A stretch of 64,000 nt of DNA from Patiria miniata (GCF_015706575.1 NW_024037059.1:16033730-16097729), one strand, 5' to 3'; counted from the first letter of the stretch, positions 1 to 11,115 are shown. Made by a program: numbers and translations. Notes: a model not told the origin generated them from the letters alone.

Positions 1-160
1 ATTTGATGGGGGGGGGGGGGGGTAGGGCAAATGCTCCCCTGCTCACGGTCGGAAAAATGATAAATTGAGAACATAATAAAAAAGTTAAGGAATTTTTGGG
101 GAAAAAATTGCTTTGCCCCCCCCCCCCCTCTTGGAAAAAAATCCTGGCGACGCCCATGTT
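1..160. repeat. Partial MITE-like repeat with homopolymer tracts
   Basis: The window opens inside a repeat with an 11-12 base G run and a 13-14 base C run. It ends near 146-160 in a GGCGACGCCCATG motif. That motif resembles, in reverse, the GGCGTCGCC terminus of the complete hAT-like MITE at 29038-29423. The other end lies outside the window, so the family assignment is tentative. Confidence 0.35.
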
Positions 161-498
161 GAAGAATATATACTGCAAGCTCTATTTTGATCTTAAACTA
201 TATCTATATAGGACCCGATCTCACTCTCACCAAAGCTAACGTTAACTATTGTATATAAAGGGCTTTTCGGTCATTTCTTTTAAATTTGGTTCATGCAAAA
301 AAGGTATGTAATGGACATTTGCGATATTTCAGTATTATTCATAAATACCTAAGATAGTTTACCCATTCCCATTGGTCGAGAACCCGTCACGGGACCGGTC
401 TTATGATAAAGACATGGCTGGCTGGTCTCAAACAATCGTCCTGTGTCACACGAAATACCGTTTTATTGGTTGAACGTCGCAATCCTCACGTACGTTAA

Positions 499-1108
499 AG
501 CCAGAGTCCATCATTTGCAGCTATCCAAAAAGTAACTGGCGTATTATTGTTGAAAAACATACTTGGATGAAATATAGTAAGAAATTAAACGCCCTGTGAA
601 ATTATTCTTTCTGGCAAGCTGTCATTTTGAAGAAATCAACGAAAGAAGGCACAGTTGGAAATTTCTGTTAGTATTTTTTTTATTCGGCGAAGCGCACGCG
701 TTAACACAAGCGTTAACACGACGCACACGTCCGCGAGCGGTTGCTATAATTCGTCGGATCAGTGCGCGACATCGCGTAGCTGCAATCTGATTGGTCAGAA
801 CACCATGGGGCGGTGCTTACTGGATCGGTCCATTGGCTCAGTGAGAACATGGAGGAAGAAAATATTTTTTATTTTCTTCCTTCATGATGAGAACGTGTCT
901 CGGACGCTGAATTCAAGCCCAATTCAAAACATGATTCAGCAACTTTTTATTTGAAATCAAGATGTTGTTTTTCTCAAAATATATAGCTGAATTAAGCTGA
1001 GCTGAAACTTCATAAGGTTAGCTGTTCAGCGCCCTTCTTTAGAATTTGAGCACTATTGTTGCTTCAAACGAACAAAATGCACAAAATTACAAATGATGGA
1101 CTATACCT
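499..1108 (+). mobile_element. TTAA-flanked MITE, family A, copy 1
   Basis: About 610 bp of non-coding sequence between TTAA at 495-498 and TTAA at 1109-1112. The ends form a short inverted repeat (CATCATTTG near the left end, CAAATGATGG near the right). A diverged second copy in the same orientation lies at 22583-23098, inside an STXBP4 intron. Shared blocks include TTTGCAGCTATCCAAAAAG, CCCTGTGAAATTATTCTTT and GTTGCTTCAAACGAA. TTAA duplications point to a piggyBac- or Kolobok-type mobiliser. No transposase is encoded. Confidence 0.7.
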
Positions 1109-1112
1109 TTAA

Positions 1113-1825
1113 GGTAGTCTGGTTCCCAGACCAAAAGATTCTGACTATTCCTGATGAATCTAAGGTAATGTAGCCTCCGGTAATACATTGTATGACAATT
1201 TACATCACGTGACTAAAACGGGAGGAATTCCTCCTTTTTCCGAAAATTTCCGAAGTTTGCCGAAGTCGTTTCGTCGACAATCCGATAGCGCCCGAGTACT
1301 TCCGAGTGTATAATATAGGTTTAATTAACCGCTAATTGCTTATTAATTTTATTTCAAATGACTTGATAACTAATGTTCATTGCTTTCATTTGGAAAATCT
1401 GAAATTCAACGATGATTTTGTGCATCAAATATACTCGGATCGTATGGCTGAACTTTGTGCTGCGTCATGTACAATTTTGAATTTGACGACCGTTACCGAG
1501 ATTTTCCAAAACTCGGTCTTCATTCTGATAACAGTGCTATTTGGATGCCTAATTTTGAAGATTCCAGATCAACATTAGTCAATGTTATCTTACAGAAACA
1601 TCAAACTGTATTATCGTAACTGTATGATATTACAAAGCAAGTGATTTATTTTAAAACTTTGATCAGAACATTAAAACCTACAAGCGATAAAGCGAAATCG
1701 GAAACGAAACCGAGCTTTGAAAAAGGGCCCTCAACGCTGTCATGTTTGTTTTTAGCCACGGAGGCTGCCTGACCTAAGATTCATCAGGAATAGTCAGAAT
1801 CTTTTGGTCTGGGAACCAGACTACC
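1113..1825. mobile_element. Long-TIR foldback MITE, family B
   Basis: A 713-bp element whose ends are inverted repeats of about 75 bp. The left end starts GGTAGTCTGGTTCCCAGACC and the right end is its complement. TTTAA is found on both sides (1108-1112 and 1826-1830). It sits at the TTAA that closes MITE A, so two elements were inserted at the same site. The interior has no recognisable coding capacity; an 80-codon open frame at 1336-1578 resembles nothing I know. A shorter foldback with related ends is at 56425-56507. Confidence 0.75.
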
Positions 1826-2120
1826 TTTAAGGATGCGCAATACTACCAGTGAGTCAATATTTCATACAAGGAGTGCGTTCGATTACTTCCCCCGCACTTA
1901 CTCGTGCAAGCGCGACAGCGTTCGATTTACCTCTCACGTGACTTCTCGCGCTTACTCGAGCTGACTCGCCGAGTCGGTTGGCCGAATCGAACCATGTAAT
2001 AAACATGGCTGCCAACGTGCATGACGCCCTGGGCGCTATTTTTTTCATACCACACGCTGTTAGTATAATATAGAATATGCTGGAGGGCCCTATAATTATA
2101 TGCAATAGTATAATGTTTAA

Positions 2121-2215
2121 AACTACCACATCGATCGAGTCACTGCTGAAGTGTCACGGATACTACATTGGCTTACGAATCCGATGGTGCGAGTTCGATT
2201 CCCATTGGATGCTTC
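2121..2215 (+). repeat. tRNA-like segment (Arg-ACG-like)
   Basis: A tRNA-like stretch with a TTACGAAT anticodon-loop-like motif and a B-box-like GAGTTCGATTCCC. The acceptor stem does not close and the first half does not fold cleanly. I read it as a tRNA pseudogene or SINE head inside the 1872-3798 element. Confidence 0.35.
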
Positions 2216-2490
2216 TTGTGGTTTAGGAGGATTTTTTTCAAGGGAAAATAAAGTCCGAGAACCTGACTTGCAACTCAACGTAACTTCGAAATACGCCCAT
2301 ATGCATGTGTACAGAAAAAAAATCTTTCTTTTTTTTCCCCAACGGCATCCGCTTTCCATCGTCTGATTGGTCCATTATACATGCATATCTAATGCCTTGT
2401 TCTCCATAACACAAACCCAAGACAGGCTTTACGTCTAGTGAGAAATGTTCCTTCCTCACTTTACTTATTTAAAAGGTAAAATGAGAAGAA

Positions 2491-2585
2491 GTGAAAACGC
2501 TCACTGAGATTCGAACTCGGATCACCTGATTAGAAGTCAGGACTTCTTCCGATTAGAAGTCAGGACTTCTTCCAACCAGGCCCCT
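2491..2585 (-). repeat. tRNA-Arg(UCU)-like pseudogene with internal 23-bp duplication
   Basis: On the minus strand, a good anticodon arm (CCTGA, loop CTTCTAA, TCAGG) and a B box (GAGTTCGAATCTC) are readable. A 23-bp block containing the anticodon arm (GATTAGAAGTCAGGACTTCT plus 3 bases) is repeated in tandem at about 2530-2575. This disrupts the cloverleaf, so it is a pseudogene or SINE relic. Confidence 0.45.
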
Positions 2586-2673
2586 GTTCAATGTTGTCTC
2601 TCATTGCGCGGTGTGTGCTCCATCAGCTGGGGAGAACAACCGGGGGAGCGGGGGAGTGGGTGACCGTGGCAGG

Positions 2674-3066
2674 CTGCGTAATATTTTTTTCCTAGGAGGG
2701 TTAGGGGCAATGTCATGAATAATTCAGTTTTTCCTTTGAATCATTGCAAGACTGAAGTTCTCGTTCTATTTTCCCATTAATTTAAAATTATCTCAGTGAT
2801 AAATTTGGAGAAGAAAAATAGCTGATGAAAATGAGCAGCGACGACGTGGATTCGAACCAGGGATCTTTGTATCCATAGCTCATCTCGCTATCCACTAGGC
2901 TACTGTGTGGTAGCTCGACGACAACCGTTCTTTAAAATGCTTTAATGTATTGTAACTAGTTGAGTAACTAACAACAATGCTGTTGATGTCATTGTCCGTT
3001 CTCATGGATAAACATGAATTATTCATGACATTGCCCCTAACCCTCCTAGGAATAAAAATTACGCTA
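2674..3066. mobile_element. Foldback element with a tRNA-like core
   Basis: Near-perfect inverted repeats start CCTAGGAGGGTTAGGGGCAA at 2691-2727, with the complement at 3014-3050. Weaker symmetry runs about 16-20 bases further out on each side. Between them, on the minus strand at about 2838-2915, lies a tRNA-like unit with A box (TAGCCTAGTGG) and B box (GGTTCGAATCC). A tRNA promoter inside a hairpin-ended DNA element is unusual. Capture of a SINE head by a MITE would explain it. Confidence 0.6.
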
Positions 3067-3104
3067 GCAGGCTCAGGAAGTAACCAACCATTTTGGCCGG
3101 GAGT

Positions 3105-3623
3105 CAGGGTGACCGTAAGGTCACGGCAAAATTTCTGCTAAATGCGCTTCAAAAATCTGTCAGATTCATCAAAAATCTGCCAAATTCCCCAGATTTCCGC
3201 GAAATACACTGGAAACCCTTAAAATCACATGCAGATTTGTAGTGCTGCCTTAATTAAGGTTCAACTTACATAATTAACAGTCTATAGTCACATAAAGATG
3301 TTTTGAAATTATTGGGTAAATTTTAGGCAAAACGCGGTTGCGGCGTTAAGTCAGGTTCCCAGTAAATCTCAGCACCTAGACCAGCCAACCTGTTCCATTT
3401 ATCCAAGGATTTGTTCAGGTTGAAAAGATTGAAGATTTTTTAAACAAATGTACAATTGTTTCCAAATTTGCTATGGTTCTTAGCTGTTAATCACCATTTT
3501 TGCAGAATAATGCCAGAAATCTGCCAAATATATTTATTCTGTCAAATTTTCTGTCCAGCTCGTTTTTTTTTACAAAAAAAATCTGTTAAAATTAGCCGAA
3601 AATCGGCTAAAACGGTCACCCTG
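3105..3623. mobile_element. hAT-like MITE with perfect 8-bp TSD
   Basis: A 519-bp element with ends CAGGGTGACCGT and ACGGTCACCCTG. A perfect 8-bp duplication CCGGGAGT flanks it (3097-3104 and 3624-3631). The 8-bp duplication and CAG-type terminus are typical of hAT elements. It is nested in the 1872-3798 element and has no coding region. Confidence 0.8.
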
Positions 3624-4002
3624 CCGGGAGTGTCTGAATGTATTATAGCCTTGATGTTAGGATTTGGACATTGCGCGTATTACGCCCTCAAATAACAATA
3701 CACACGCACGCGCGCTGGTTTCATATATATACAACATGGTCAACGTCATCACGCGAGGAGCTAGGTGCGAGTAAGCTGGGGGAGTAATCGAACGCACTCA
3801 AGGTTTAAGACTGATTTGCGCCTGGAATGCTCATAATTACCCTCGGTTTCGCCACGGGTAATTTTCAGCATCCAGACTCCAACCAGTCTTAAACAAAGTG
3901 TTTAATACCTTCCAAGCACACATTTATTCCCCTATCAATTCTCTGACTTGGGGAAGTCACAGTATTGATTCATTTAGAAAAAATATGTAACAGATCGTAT
4001 TA

Positions 4003-4329
4003 TACAACACCTGAATAAATCCCCGTCATCTGATTGGTGAATTGTAGATCACGTGACATATTATTATTCGGTATAATGCACGGTGCGACCATGCGTTATA
4101 CCCATGCGTTATACCGTTTCACTTTGCGCTTGTTCCATGGCGCGGTATTTGCGTGCAAAATGCATGCTGGTGTGCGCGTTCAGCGTAGCGCGTATTGTTC
4201 TAAAGAGCCAGGGCTACAGCGTTGGGTTCAAACATTTTCGTGAAGGGGTAGTTCAACATCTTTAAAATCAAAATGAATTGTAGTTTATAATTTACCAATC
4301 AAATGACGAGAATTTATTTAGGTGTTGTA
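4003..4329. mobile_element. TA-flanked MITE
   Basis: Inverted ends of about 45 bp: TACAACACCTGAATAAAT on the left, its near-complement ending GGTGTTGTA on the right. TA flanks both sides, as for Tc1/mariner-type insertions. A small related fragment (TGACGGGGATTTATTCAG) occurs near 15630 before the STXBP4-like gene. No protein is encoded. Confidence 0.5.
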
Positions 4330-4334
4330 TAAAA

Positions 4335-4496
4335 CAAATAACGAATGTTTTACGTTCGTGCGATGGAAAGAATAATTTCATTCGGTGACAGATTGAATGT
4401 TCTATTCCACTCGGCTTCGCCTCGTGGAATAGAACATTCAATCTGTCACCTCATGAAATTATTCTTACCATCGCACTCACAAACATTCGTTATTTG
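4335..4496. repeat. Near-perfect 160-bp hairpin
   Basis: An almost perfect palindrome. The arms start CAAATAACGAATGTT and end AACATTCGTTATTTG around a loop of only a few bases near CTCGGCTTCGCCTCG. The central 35-40 bp of each arm match exactly. It abuts the 4003-4329 MITE. It could be a minimal foldback element; a transcript would fold into a long RNA duplex. Confidence 0.65.
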
Positions 4497-5155
4497 TATA
4501 ATAACTACTTCCAATGTGTTTTCCAACGAAATAATACATGTATGTATGTTTGCAATGTGTCGTCGTTGGAATGTATAGTAGAAATATATTGCTGTCCCGC
4601 GAAAAGTAATCCCCAAACAAAGGTACAAAATGAACAAGTTATAAACTCAACGACCATTATTTTATGGTTTTTTATCATAAATTGTGGAAGTCGGTGATGT
4701 GTGACCAGAGGAATGCATCCATGATATCATTGGAAAGTTTACCGCAAAGTAGTTTGTGACGACCATAATAATGGTCATATTGTTCATAGTTTGGTCATAT
4801 TATTTGGTAATACATCCCTTTGTTTTGTGATCAGGCCCATATTTTCCGATAGGCACAGTAGGCACTGTAGGCACTGTGTGCTATAGGGCCTACGAAAAAA
4901 TTCGGGGCCCTACGAAAAAAAATGAGGGCCTACTAAACATATACCACTGTGTGCCAACAGGCTTTAGAGAGCTACCAGTTTGGACTGGCTTGCTAGTTAT
5001 AGTAGGCCTACAGCTTAGCATTAACATGAAATTGGTGCTGGTGCCTAGTATGCCTAGGGCCTACGAAACACTGAATCCAGCCCAGTTGTGATACCCTTCT
5101 CTGAGAGAACACCCTGTGTATTTCAACTCTGTTCATTCTTTACTTGATTTGACAG

Positions 5156-5227
5156 TGTTATGCAAAGTCTTCCTGTAGAGTCGATTCCTGCCGACGCGTT
5201 TAGCGGGCTGTCAAGTCTTCGATTTCT
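5156..5227 (+). CDS. Isolated 72-nt leucine-rich-repeat exon
   Basis: Bounded by an acceptor (TTGATTTGACAG) and a donor (GTAAGT). The exon is exactly 72 nt, the length of one 24-residue LRR, and is read in a phase that splits a codon at both ends. It encodes SLPVESIPADAFSGLSSLRF, a good match to the extracellular LRR consensus (xxIPxxAFxxLxxLxxL). Single-LRR 72-nt exons are typical of LGR/relaxin-receptor-like and Slit-like genes, so this probably belongs to an LRR receptor gene with very large introns. I found no second LRR exon in the window. It could be an active internal exon or a stranded fragment. Confidence 0.55.
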
Positions 5228-5817
5228 GTAAGTTTGAAACGGCACTTGTTTTATTTTTGATGTCACTGCAGCGGAGAGTGCAATCTCAATTTGCATATTT
5301 TAAGATTTGGGCATCAATCTGACTCTCTCTACCCGTAACCATTTTCTTTCGAGCTCGATCCTTGAAATAGCTGGTAAATTAAGACTTTAATCGGGGGTAA
5401 TCAGGTACTTTTTATTTTGATGAGATAATGAAACTGTTATTGTCGTAATGTTGTGGGTTTAAAAAGAAATTGGGAAATCAATTCTTCTCACGTAACTTTG
5501 CTCATGTATTATTAGTGATTTAATAAAGAAAGCCAACGTGTGATTTTTTTTATATTCTAATTTTAAACAGTCAAACTAAAAAAGCTGTTCAGCATTGTTT
5601 TCTTTGGATCGTTTGCATTTACGGCTCCTTTTAAGTAAAGTTTGCAGATTTCAGTTGTTGCTAAATTACTTTAACACCGACATAAATTATCCAAATATTA
5701 CAAAAGAACCGCTAGTCTTAGTAGGTTTTGTAAAGACGTTTTAAACCAAGGCACATGCCGTGCTAAAAAGAAACATTAAAAACAAAATAATAAAAATCTT
5801 TCAAATGTTCACCAAGT
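5228..5817. other. Intronic/intergenic stretch, nothing recognised
   Basis: AT-rich sequence following the LRR exon, with no open frame, repeat or RNA that I can support. Confidence 0.3.
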
Positions 5818-8059
5818 CAGTGTTGTAGGTCTCGAGACCGGTCTTGGTCTCGGTCTCGGTCTCGAGACCACTTTGCGCCGGCCTCGGTCTCGGTCTCGGT
5901 CTCGGGAGCTGTGGTCTCGGTCTTGGTCTCGGTCTCGGTCCCCTTTGGTCTCGATATTTTAGCTGGTCTCGAGTCGAGACCAGCCAAAAAGAGAGGGGGC
6001 GGATTCCGCCCCCGGCCCTTTTAGGGTTAAGTAAAGAATCAGTTTAGGGCAAATGTGACTGCAGTGTGATGCTAATGGACATGTCTCTCTTCACTTTCTA
6101 GTGAGTGAGGCATAGTCCAATAACCATTGCTCCTCTTCTTATTTCTCGTTTTTATTGTGGGATGATCTGTTGAAACAAGCACTTTATAGCCATCCTCATT
6201 GATTCCAAATACAACTGAGATTTAAATCTTATGAATCAAGACTGAAACATTATTTGTACAGTCAGATTTTGTATTTTGAATATGCGGAACAATTCAACTC
6301 TTTTTCCCTAGAAATATTGATGATTTTTTTTCTATTTTCCTTTCAATTTTTCCTTTATTCGTGGAGGCGGGAAAACGTTCTTTTATAAATTATATTTATT
6401 AATGGATATTCATCATTTCGTAGACCGTTGAATTGGTATTAGTGGTGGACAGCTGAATTTTGTGATCTCTTTATTAAAATGGACACGACTTGGGAATAGA
6501 GTATGCAAATAACGTGAAATGTTCACAGTTACTACTCAATAACATGTTCTTTATCCCAATTATATTTTTTACAAAATGGAGCGTGCCATTTTTTTTTGAT
6601 CATACGGTCACTTTCTTTTTGACTCGCCATGTATTCATCTTTTCATCTGTGATAAACACAAATTGAGCTACTGCCATAGTCACACAAAAATAGAGTCTAA
6701 TTGCCTGCCTCGTATCCTTCCTAAATGTCAATTGCATTTGCATGAGTCGAGAAGAATTGTGTTCCATTAATCGCTATATGCTGTTTACGGCCATCACAAT
6801 AAACTATTAATATATTGGCAATATGTCGTACTTGTTAATCACTAAAATATTCAAGTAAATTGCCCAGCAAAGTAGCTGATGCGGGCGATACGATGGCACG
6901 GTACAAAACACAGAGGCGTGGGCACTGAGCCATGAATCCTAAAAGTACATCTCGCCCACCACATTCAGGTTGTGACAGCGCCCTTCTATTGTGTCAGCCA
7001 TATTCTCAAATAGGCTAATGATGATGATGACGGCGGGCAATTAACAGAAGATAGATCAGGCAAATATGGTTCATCAATCTTCTATAGTATATGTAACGTT
7101 ATTGACATTAAACAAAAATAAAGTGGCATTACATTTCAGCGTTAGCCAGGCCTTCTTCAGAGGTAAATGACAGAGGAACAAGAAACAAACATGTAGGGGA
7201 CACACAAACATGCAGGGTTGGAAGGAGAATCACAAAGAGGGATGGGGGGGGGGGCAGACCAATCCATATCTGGCTACCATCTCTCAATTTTTTGGTCTAC
7301 ATGTACAAATCTATATTCCATGACTGAAATTTTAAAAAATAAATCAATATTTTCTTGCTCCGAATTTTTTTCGAATCAGGTTTACAAGGAGGTCCAATGT
7401 AAAATTAAAGTTGCATTTAAATATCCGTTAGTGGTCATTGCTGAAACCAAGGGGTGGCTGTGGAGTTTAGGGTCCGAGTTCCTATAACAGATGAAACATC
7501 CACCTTTAACTTTTTACTTTTGTCAAGTTTCAACATGTTCAAGTTTTGCAAAAACTTTTACAAATTGTCGTACTCCTAAGTTAGAGTTTCTTCATCAGAT
7601 TTACACTTTATAGTAGTTAAACAATATAAAAAAAAAAATATTTAAAAAAAAGTGGCAAAAATATAGAAGTTCATCAAATAAGGGTTTCCCCTTCTTTAAA
7701 TTAGGTTGTTTCCAAATTTTTAATTGATTGTGAAAATAACAAATTCTGTTGCCATGTTGTAATTTATGGCATGAAGCAAACACGAAGAGCACTCGCACGA
7801 CACAATTAAGCAGGTACAAGTGATTCCTAACTTCAATCACTTCCTTCACATCCCCATGAACATCAACATCTCAAGGACAGACTTGTTTATTTAGATTATT
7901 GTTATTTATTATCCGCAGTCTCGGTCTCGGTCTCGGACCATTTCGGTCTCGGTCTCGGTCCGCCTTGAGGGGCTGGTCTCGGTCTCGGTCTCGGTCTCGC
8001 AACTTCAGGTCTCGGTCTTGGTATCGGTCTCGGACTATCCGGTCTCGACTACAACACTG
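5818..8059. mobile_element. hAT-like element with subterminal GGTCTC arrays
   Basis: The left end starts CAGTGTTGTAGGTCTCGAGACC and the right end is the complement of CAGTGTTGTAGTCGAGACC. Each end is followed inward by an irregular (GGTCTC)n array (about 5830-5985 and 7915-8050). Subterminal clusters of a short motif are common transposase-binding sites in hAT elements. The immediate flanks do not give a clean 8-bp duplication. Either they have decayed or the two ends belong to different copies. The 1.9-kb interior is AT-rich and has no recognisable transposase. Confidence 0.5.
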
Positions 8060-8576
8060 CTATACTGGGTAGGCTATGCTGGGCATATTCTGCAAATATC
8101 TCATAAGAACTTATTCCTAAAGCCATTTAGACATGGCGATTTCCCATAAATAAGCATTTTTATTATTTATTTTTATCGTAAAATTATCATTGATTGCAAT
8201 TCCAAAAACTGGTAAAAGATGTCCAAAAAGATTTCGCAAAACTTATAATTATCTGCAAACTGAAGAGAAAAACTTTGTTTTTGGACGAGCCCACAATACT
8301 AATTGTAAGTTAAGGTTATCAAATATAAATTTGCAATCTTGAATACTATGGGCGGCCATTAGGGCAAAAAAGACAATCACAAAATTAAAGTTAAACAAAA
8401 ATACAATAAAATTAAATGCAAAATAATAAACAATAACGTACAATTAACAATAAAAATGTAGGACAACAAAATAAAGAACCCAAAACAAATTGAATCTTAA
8501 AAAAATAAAAACACAAATTAAACATAACAAATAAAACATTCGTGTTAAATGTACAATAAAACACACATTAATCTAA

Positions 8577-9030
8577 ACCCAAAATTACTGTAAGTCCCGC
8601 GTCGAATGTAAACCCCAAAATTACTGTAAGTCCCGCGTCGAATGTATACCCCAAAATTACTGTAAGTCCCGCGACGAATGTAAACCCCCAAATTACTGTA
8701 AGTCCCGCGTCGAATGTAAACCCCAAAATTACTGTAAGTCCCGCGACGAATGTAAACCCCAAAATTACTGTAAGTCCCGCGACGAATGTAAACCCCAAAA
8801 TTACTGTAAGTCCCGCGTCGAATGTAAACCCCAAAATTACTGTAAGTCCCGCGAAGAATGTATACCCCCAAATTACTGTATGTCCCGCGACGAATGTAAA
8901 CCTCAAAATTACTGTAAGCCCCGCGACGAATGTACCCCAAAATTACTGTATTAGTCCCGCGACTAATGTAAACCCCAAAATTACTGTAAGTCCCGCGACA
9001 AAATTGTAAACCCCAAAATTACTTAAAGCG
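8577..9030 (-). repeat. 36-bp minisatellite, left arm
   Basis: About 12-13 head-to-tail copies of a 35-36 bp unit containing TTACTGTAAGTCCCGCG and GAATGTAAACCCCAAAA. Variable positions recur between copies (GTCG/GACG, AAAC/ATAC). Read on the minus strand it is open for 131 codons as GVYIRRGTYSNF-type repeats. The same array occurs inverted in the other arm with indels, so I do not regard it as protein-coding. Confidence 0.85.
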
Positions 9031-9621
9031 GGGTACCAGTCTACATGGACCGGTACACAACGGCCTATCACTGCAGCGTGGCCGCGCTACATGGACTGTA
9101 CACGTGCAACTTTTGCGTTTATTTGGAGGGGCGTAATTACACGAAGCCACTATGTTACATGTCAAGTCGGATTGGAGGGGAAATTGGGGGGGGGGGGGCA
9201 GCCACCATGATCAATTAATATTGTCAGATTGGGCATTTTTTTCTTTTTTGAGAAGTGATTAATAGAGAACATAGCATGGATGGACCGATATGTGCAGGCT
9301 AAGTTCAGGGAATAATATACATTTTTGGAAAATTCCAAGAAAATTGCCAATTTGCCGCCGTGAAGTAAAGTTGATTTAACGGGGAATAAAATTGGGTTTT
9401 GTTATCAGCATCAGCAGGAAGGCCGTTCTTCTTTCTTTTTACTTTTTGGGAAAGGAGTCAAATGATCTGAGGACTGAAGGCTCTGCGAACTGATAAACAT
9501 TTTTGACTTTATCTTGCGACCAGCATGACTATAAGTCTTGTAAGTTGTAGGGGAAAATTCTGTTGATTTTCACTGGTATGGATATCGGTACCAGTGTAGG
9601 TTCATAATGCCTAGAGCGTAT

Positions 9622-10130
9622 TTCAGAGACAAAGTTGAAAAACGCGAATACAACAAAGAAGATTTAACCCTTCTTCCTCAGTCAAAAAGGTGAGATTCTC
9701 GTGAACGTTAAGAGAAATTAACCGATGAAAAGATGCAACTTGTCTTTGACTTTTATGTTTATAAAGGCAGGCACTGCGTACACCACCATCTTTTCCTAAA
9801 AAAAAATTTGTAAAAGTGGTCAGAAATTGCCTCAGATCGCACCACAGAGCATCTAGAATCCAAAAATTCAAACCGCACGCCGTAATTTTTTGGACTCACT
9901 TTTTGGAGGACCAATTTTGGAGTGAATACATAGAAGACTAAACATATGGTGGCTAATGAAGTTCGGAAAAAGCACCCCAAAATATCCTCTGTTTCACCCG
10001 TCACAAAAACAACAGGTGGGACGGCATAATTTAGTTAACCCACCCAAGTTAACCCACAAGTTAACCCACCCACCGCCACCACCTTGTATCGGAACCGGAA
10101 CTTCCTAAATGCGTATTTTACATATTGAAA
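9622..10130. other. Centre of the foldback element
   Basis: The unique spacer between the arms. Positions about 9758-9860 contain a dispersed repeat (GGCAGGCACTGCGTACACCA and following). The same repeat lies inside the small MITE at 60602-60878. On the minus strand both copies read LxALWCDLRQFLTT and GKDGGVRSACLY, suggesting a fragment of a once-coding repeat. A GTTAACCCAC-type short repeat occurs near 10035-10070. Confidence 0.45.
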
Positions 10131-10704
10131 AACCTAACAAATACACTCTGGGCAGCTCAATTATGTAACTACACTGGTATCCATACCAATGTAAATCAAC
10201 AGAAATATTCTCAATCAAAAATGTTCGCAGAGCCTTCGGTCCTCGGATTATTTTGACTCCTAGCCCAAAAAGTACAAAAGAATGAGCAACAGTCCTGCTG
10301 ATGATTATAACAAAACCCAAAACCCAATTTTTTTCATTTTTTCCCCTTTAAATAGTACTTCACGGCGGCAAATTGGCAAATTTTCTTGCAATTTTCCAAC
10401 AATAAAAATTATTCCCTGAACTTAGCCTGCACATATCGGTCCATCCTTGCTATGTTCTCAGCTATAAATCACTTCTCAAAAAAGAAAAACATGCCCAATC
10501 TGACAAAATTAATTGATCATGGTGGCTGCCCCCCCCCCCCCCCAAAAAAATCCCCTCCATCCGACTTGAGTGACTTCGTGTATGATTACGCCCCCTCGGC
10601 CTCCAAATAAACGCAAAAGTTGCACGTGTACAGTCTATGTAGCGCGGCCACGCTGCAGCGATAGGTTGTTGTATACCAGTCCATGTAGACTGGTACCCCG
10701 CTTT

Positions 10705-11115
10705 AAGTAATTGTGGGGTTTACATTCGACGCGGGGCTTACAGTAATTTTGGGGTTTACATTCGTCGCGGGACTAATACAGTAATTTCGGGGTATACATT
10801 CGTCGCGGCCGGGACTTACAGTAATATTGGGGTAATACATTCGACGCGGGACTTACAGTAATTTTGGGGTTTACATTCGTCGCGGGGCTTACAGTAATTT
10901 TACATTCGTCGCGGGGCTTGCAGTAATTTTGGGGTTTACATTCGACGCGGGACTTACAGTAATTTTGGGGTTTACATTCGACGCGGGACTCACAGTAATT
11001 TTGGGGTACATTCGACGCGGGACTTACAGTAATTTTGGGGTTTACATTCGTCGCGATACTTACAGTAATTTTGGGGTATACATTCTTCGCGGGGCTTGCA
11101 GTAATGTTGGGTTTA
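10705..11115 (+). repeat. 36-bp minisatellite, right arm
   Basis: The inverted counterpart of 8577-9030: about 11-12 copies of a unit containing GACTTACAGTAATTTTGGGG and TTACATTCGTCGCG. Several copies are shortened or carry small insertions, so the two arms have evolved separately since duplication. Confidence 0.85.

Larger units (their letters stand above)
1872..3798. mobile_element. 1.9-kb non-autonomous element with nested insertions
   Basis: The terminal inverted repeats start AGTGCGTTCGATTACT on the left, with the complement at 3783-3798. CAAGG flanks both ends (1867-1871 and 3799-3803), giving a 5-bp target duplication. If the adjoining G/C pair belongs to the repeat, the duplication is only 3 bp. 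The interior holds tRNA-like segments and two complete smaller elements (about 2674-3066 and 3105-3623). No transposase is visible, so the superfamily is undecided. Confidence 0.65.

Noticed and set aside
2121..2600. Candidate functional tRNA genes (Arg-like)
   Set aside because: Cloverleafs do not close, one has a 23-bp internal duplication, and both lie inside a transposon. They are better read as SINE heads or pseudogenes.
8545..8940. 131-codon minus-strand frame of GVYIRRGTYSNF repeats
   Set aside because: It is a by-product of the 36-bp minisatellite. The unit length is divisible by three, so frames stay open by chance, and two overlapping frames are open. The inverted copy in the other arm is broken.
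8577..11115. CRISPR-like array
   Set aside because: The units are contiguous tandem copies without unique spacers, inside an inverted-repeat element of a eukaryotic genome.
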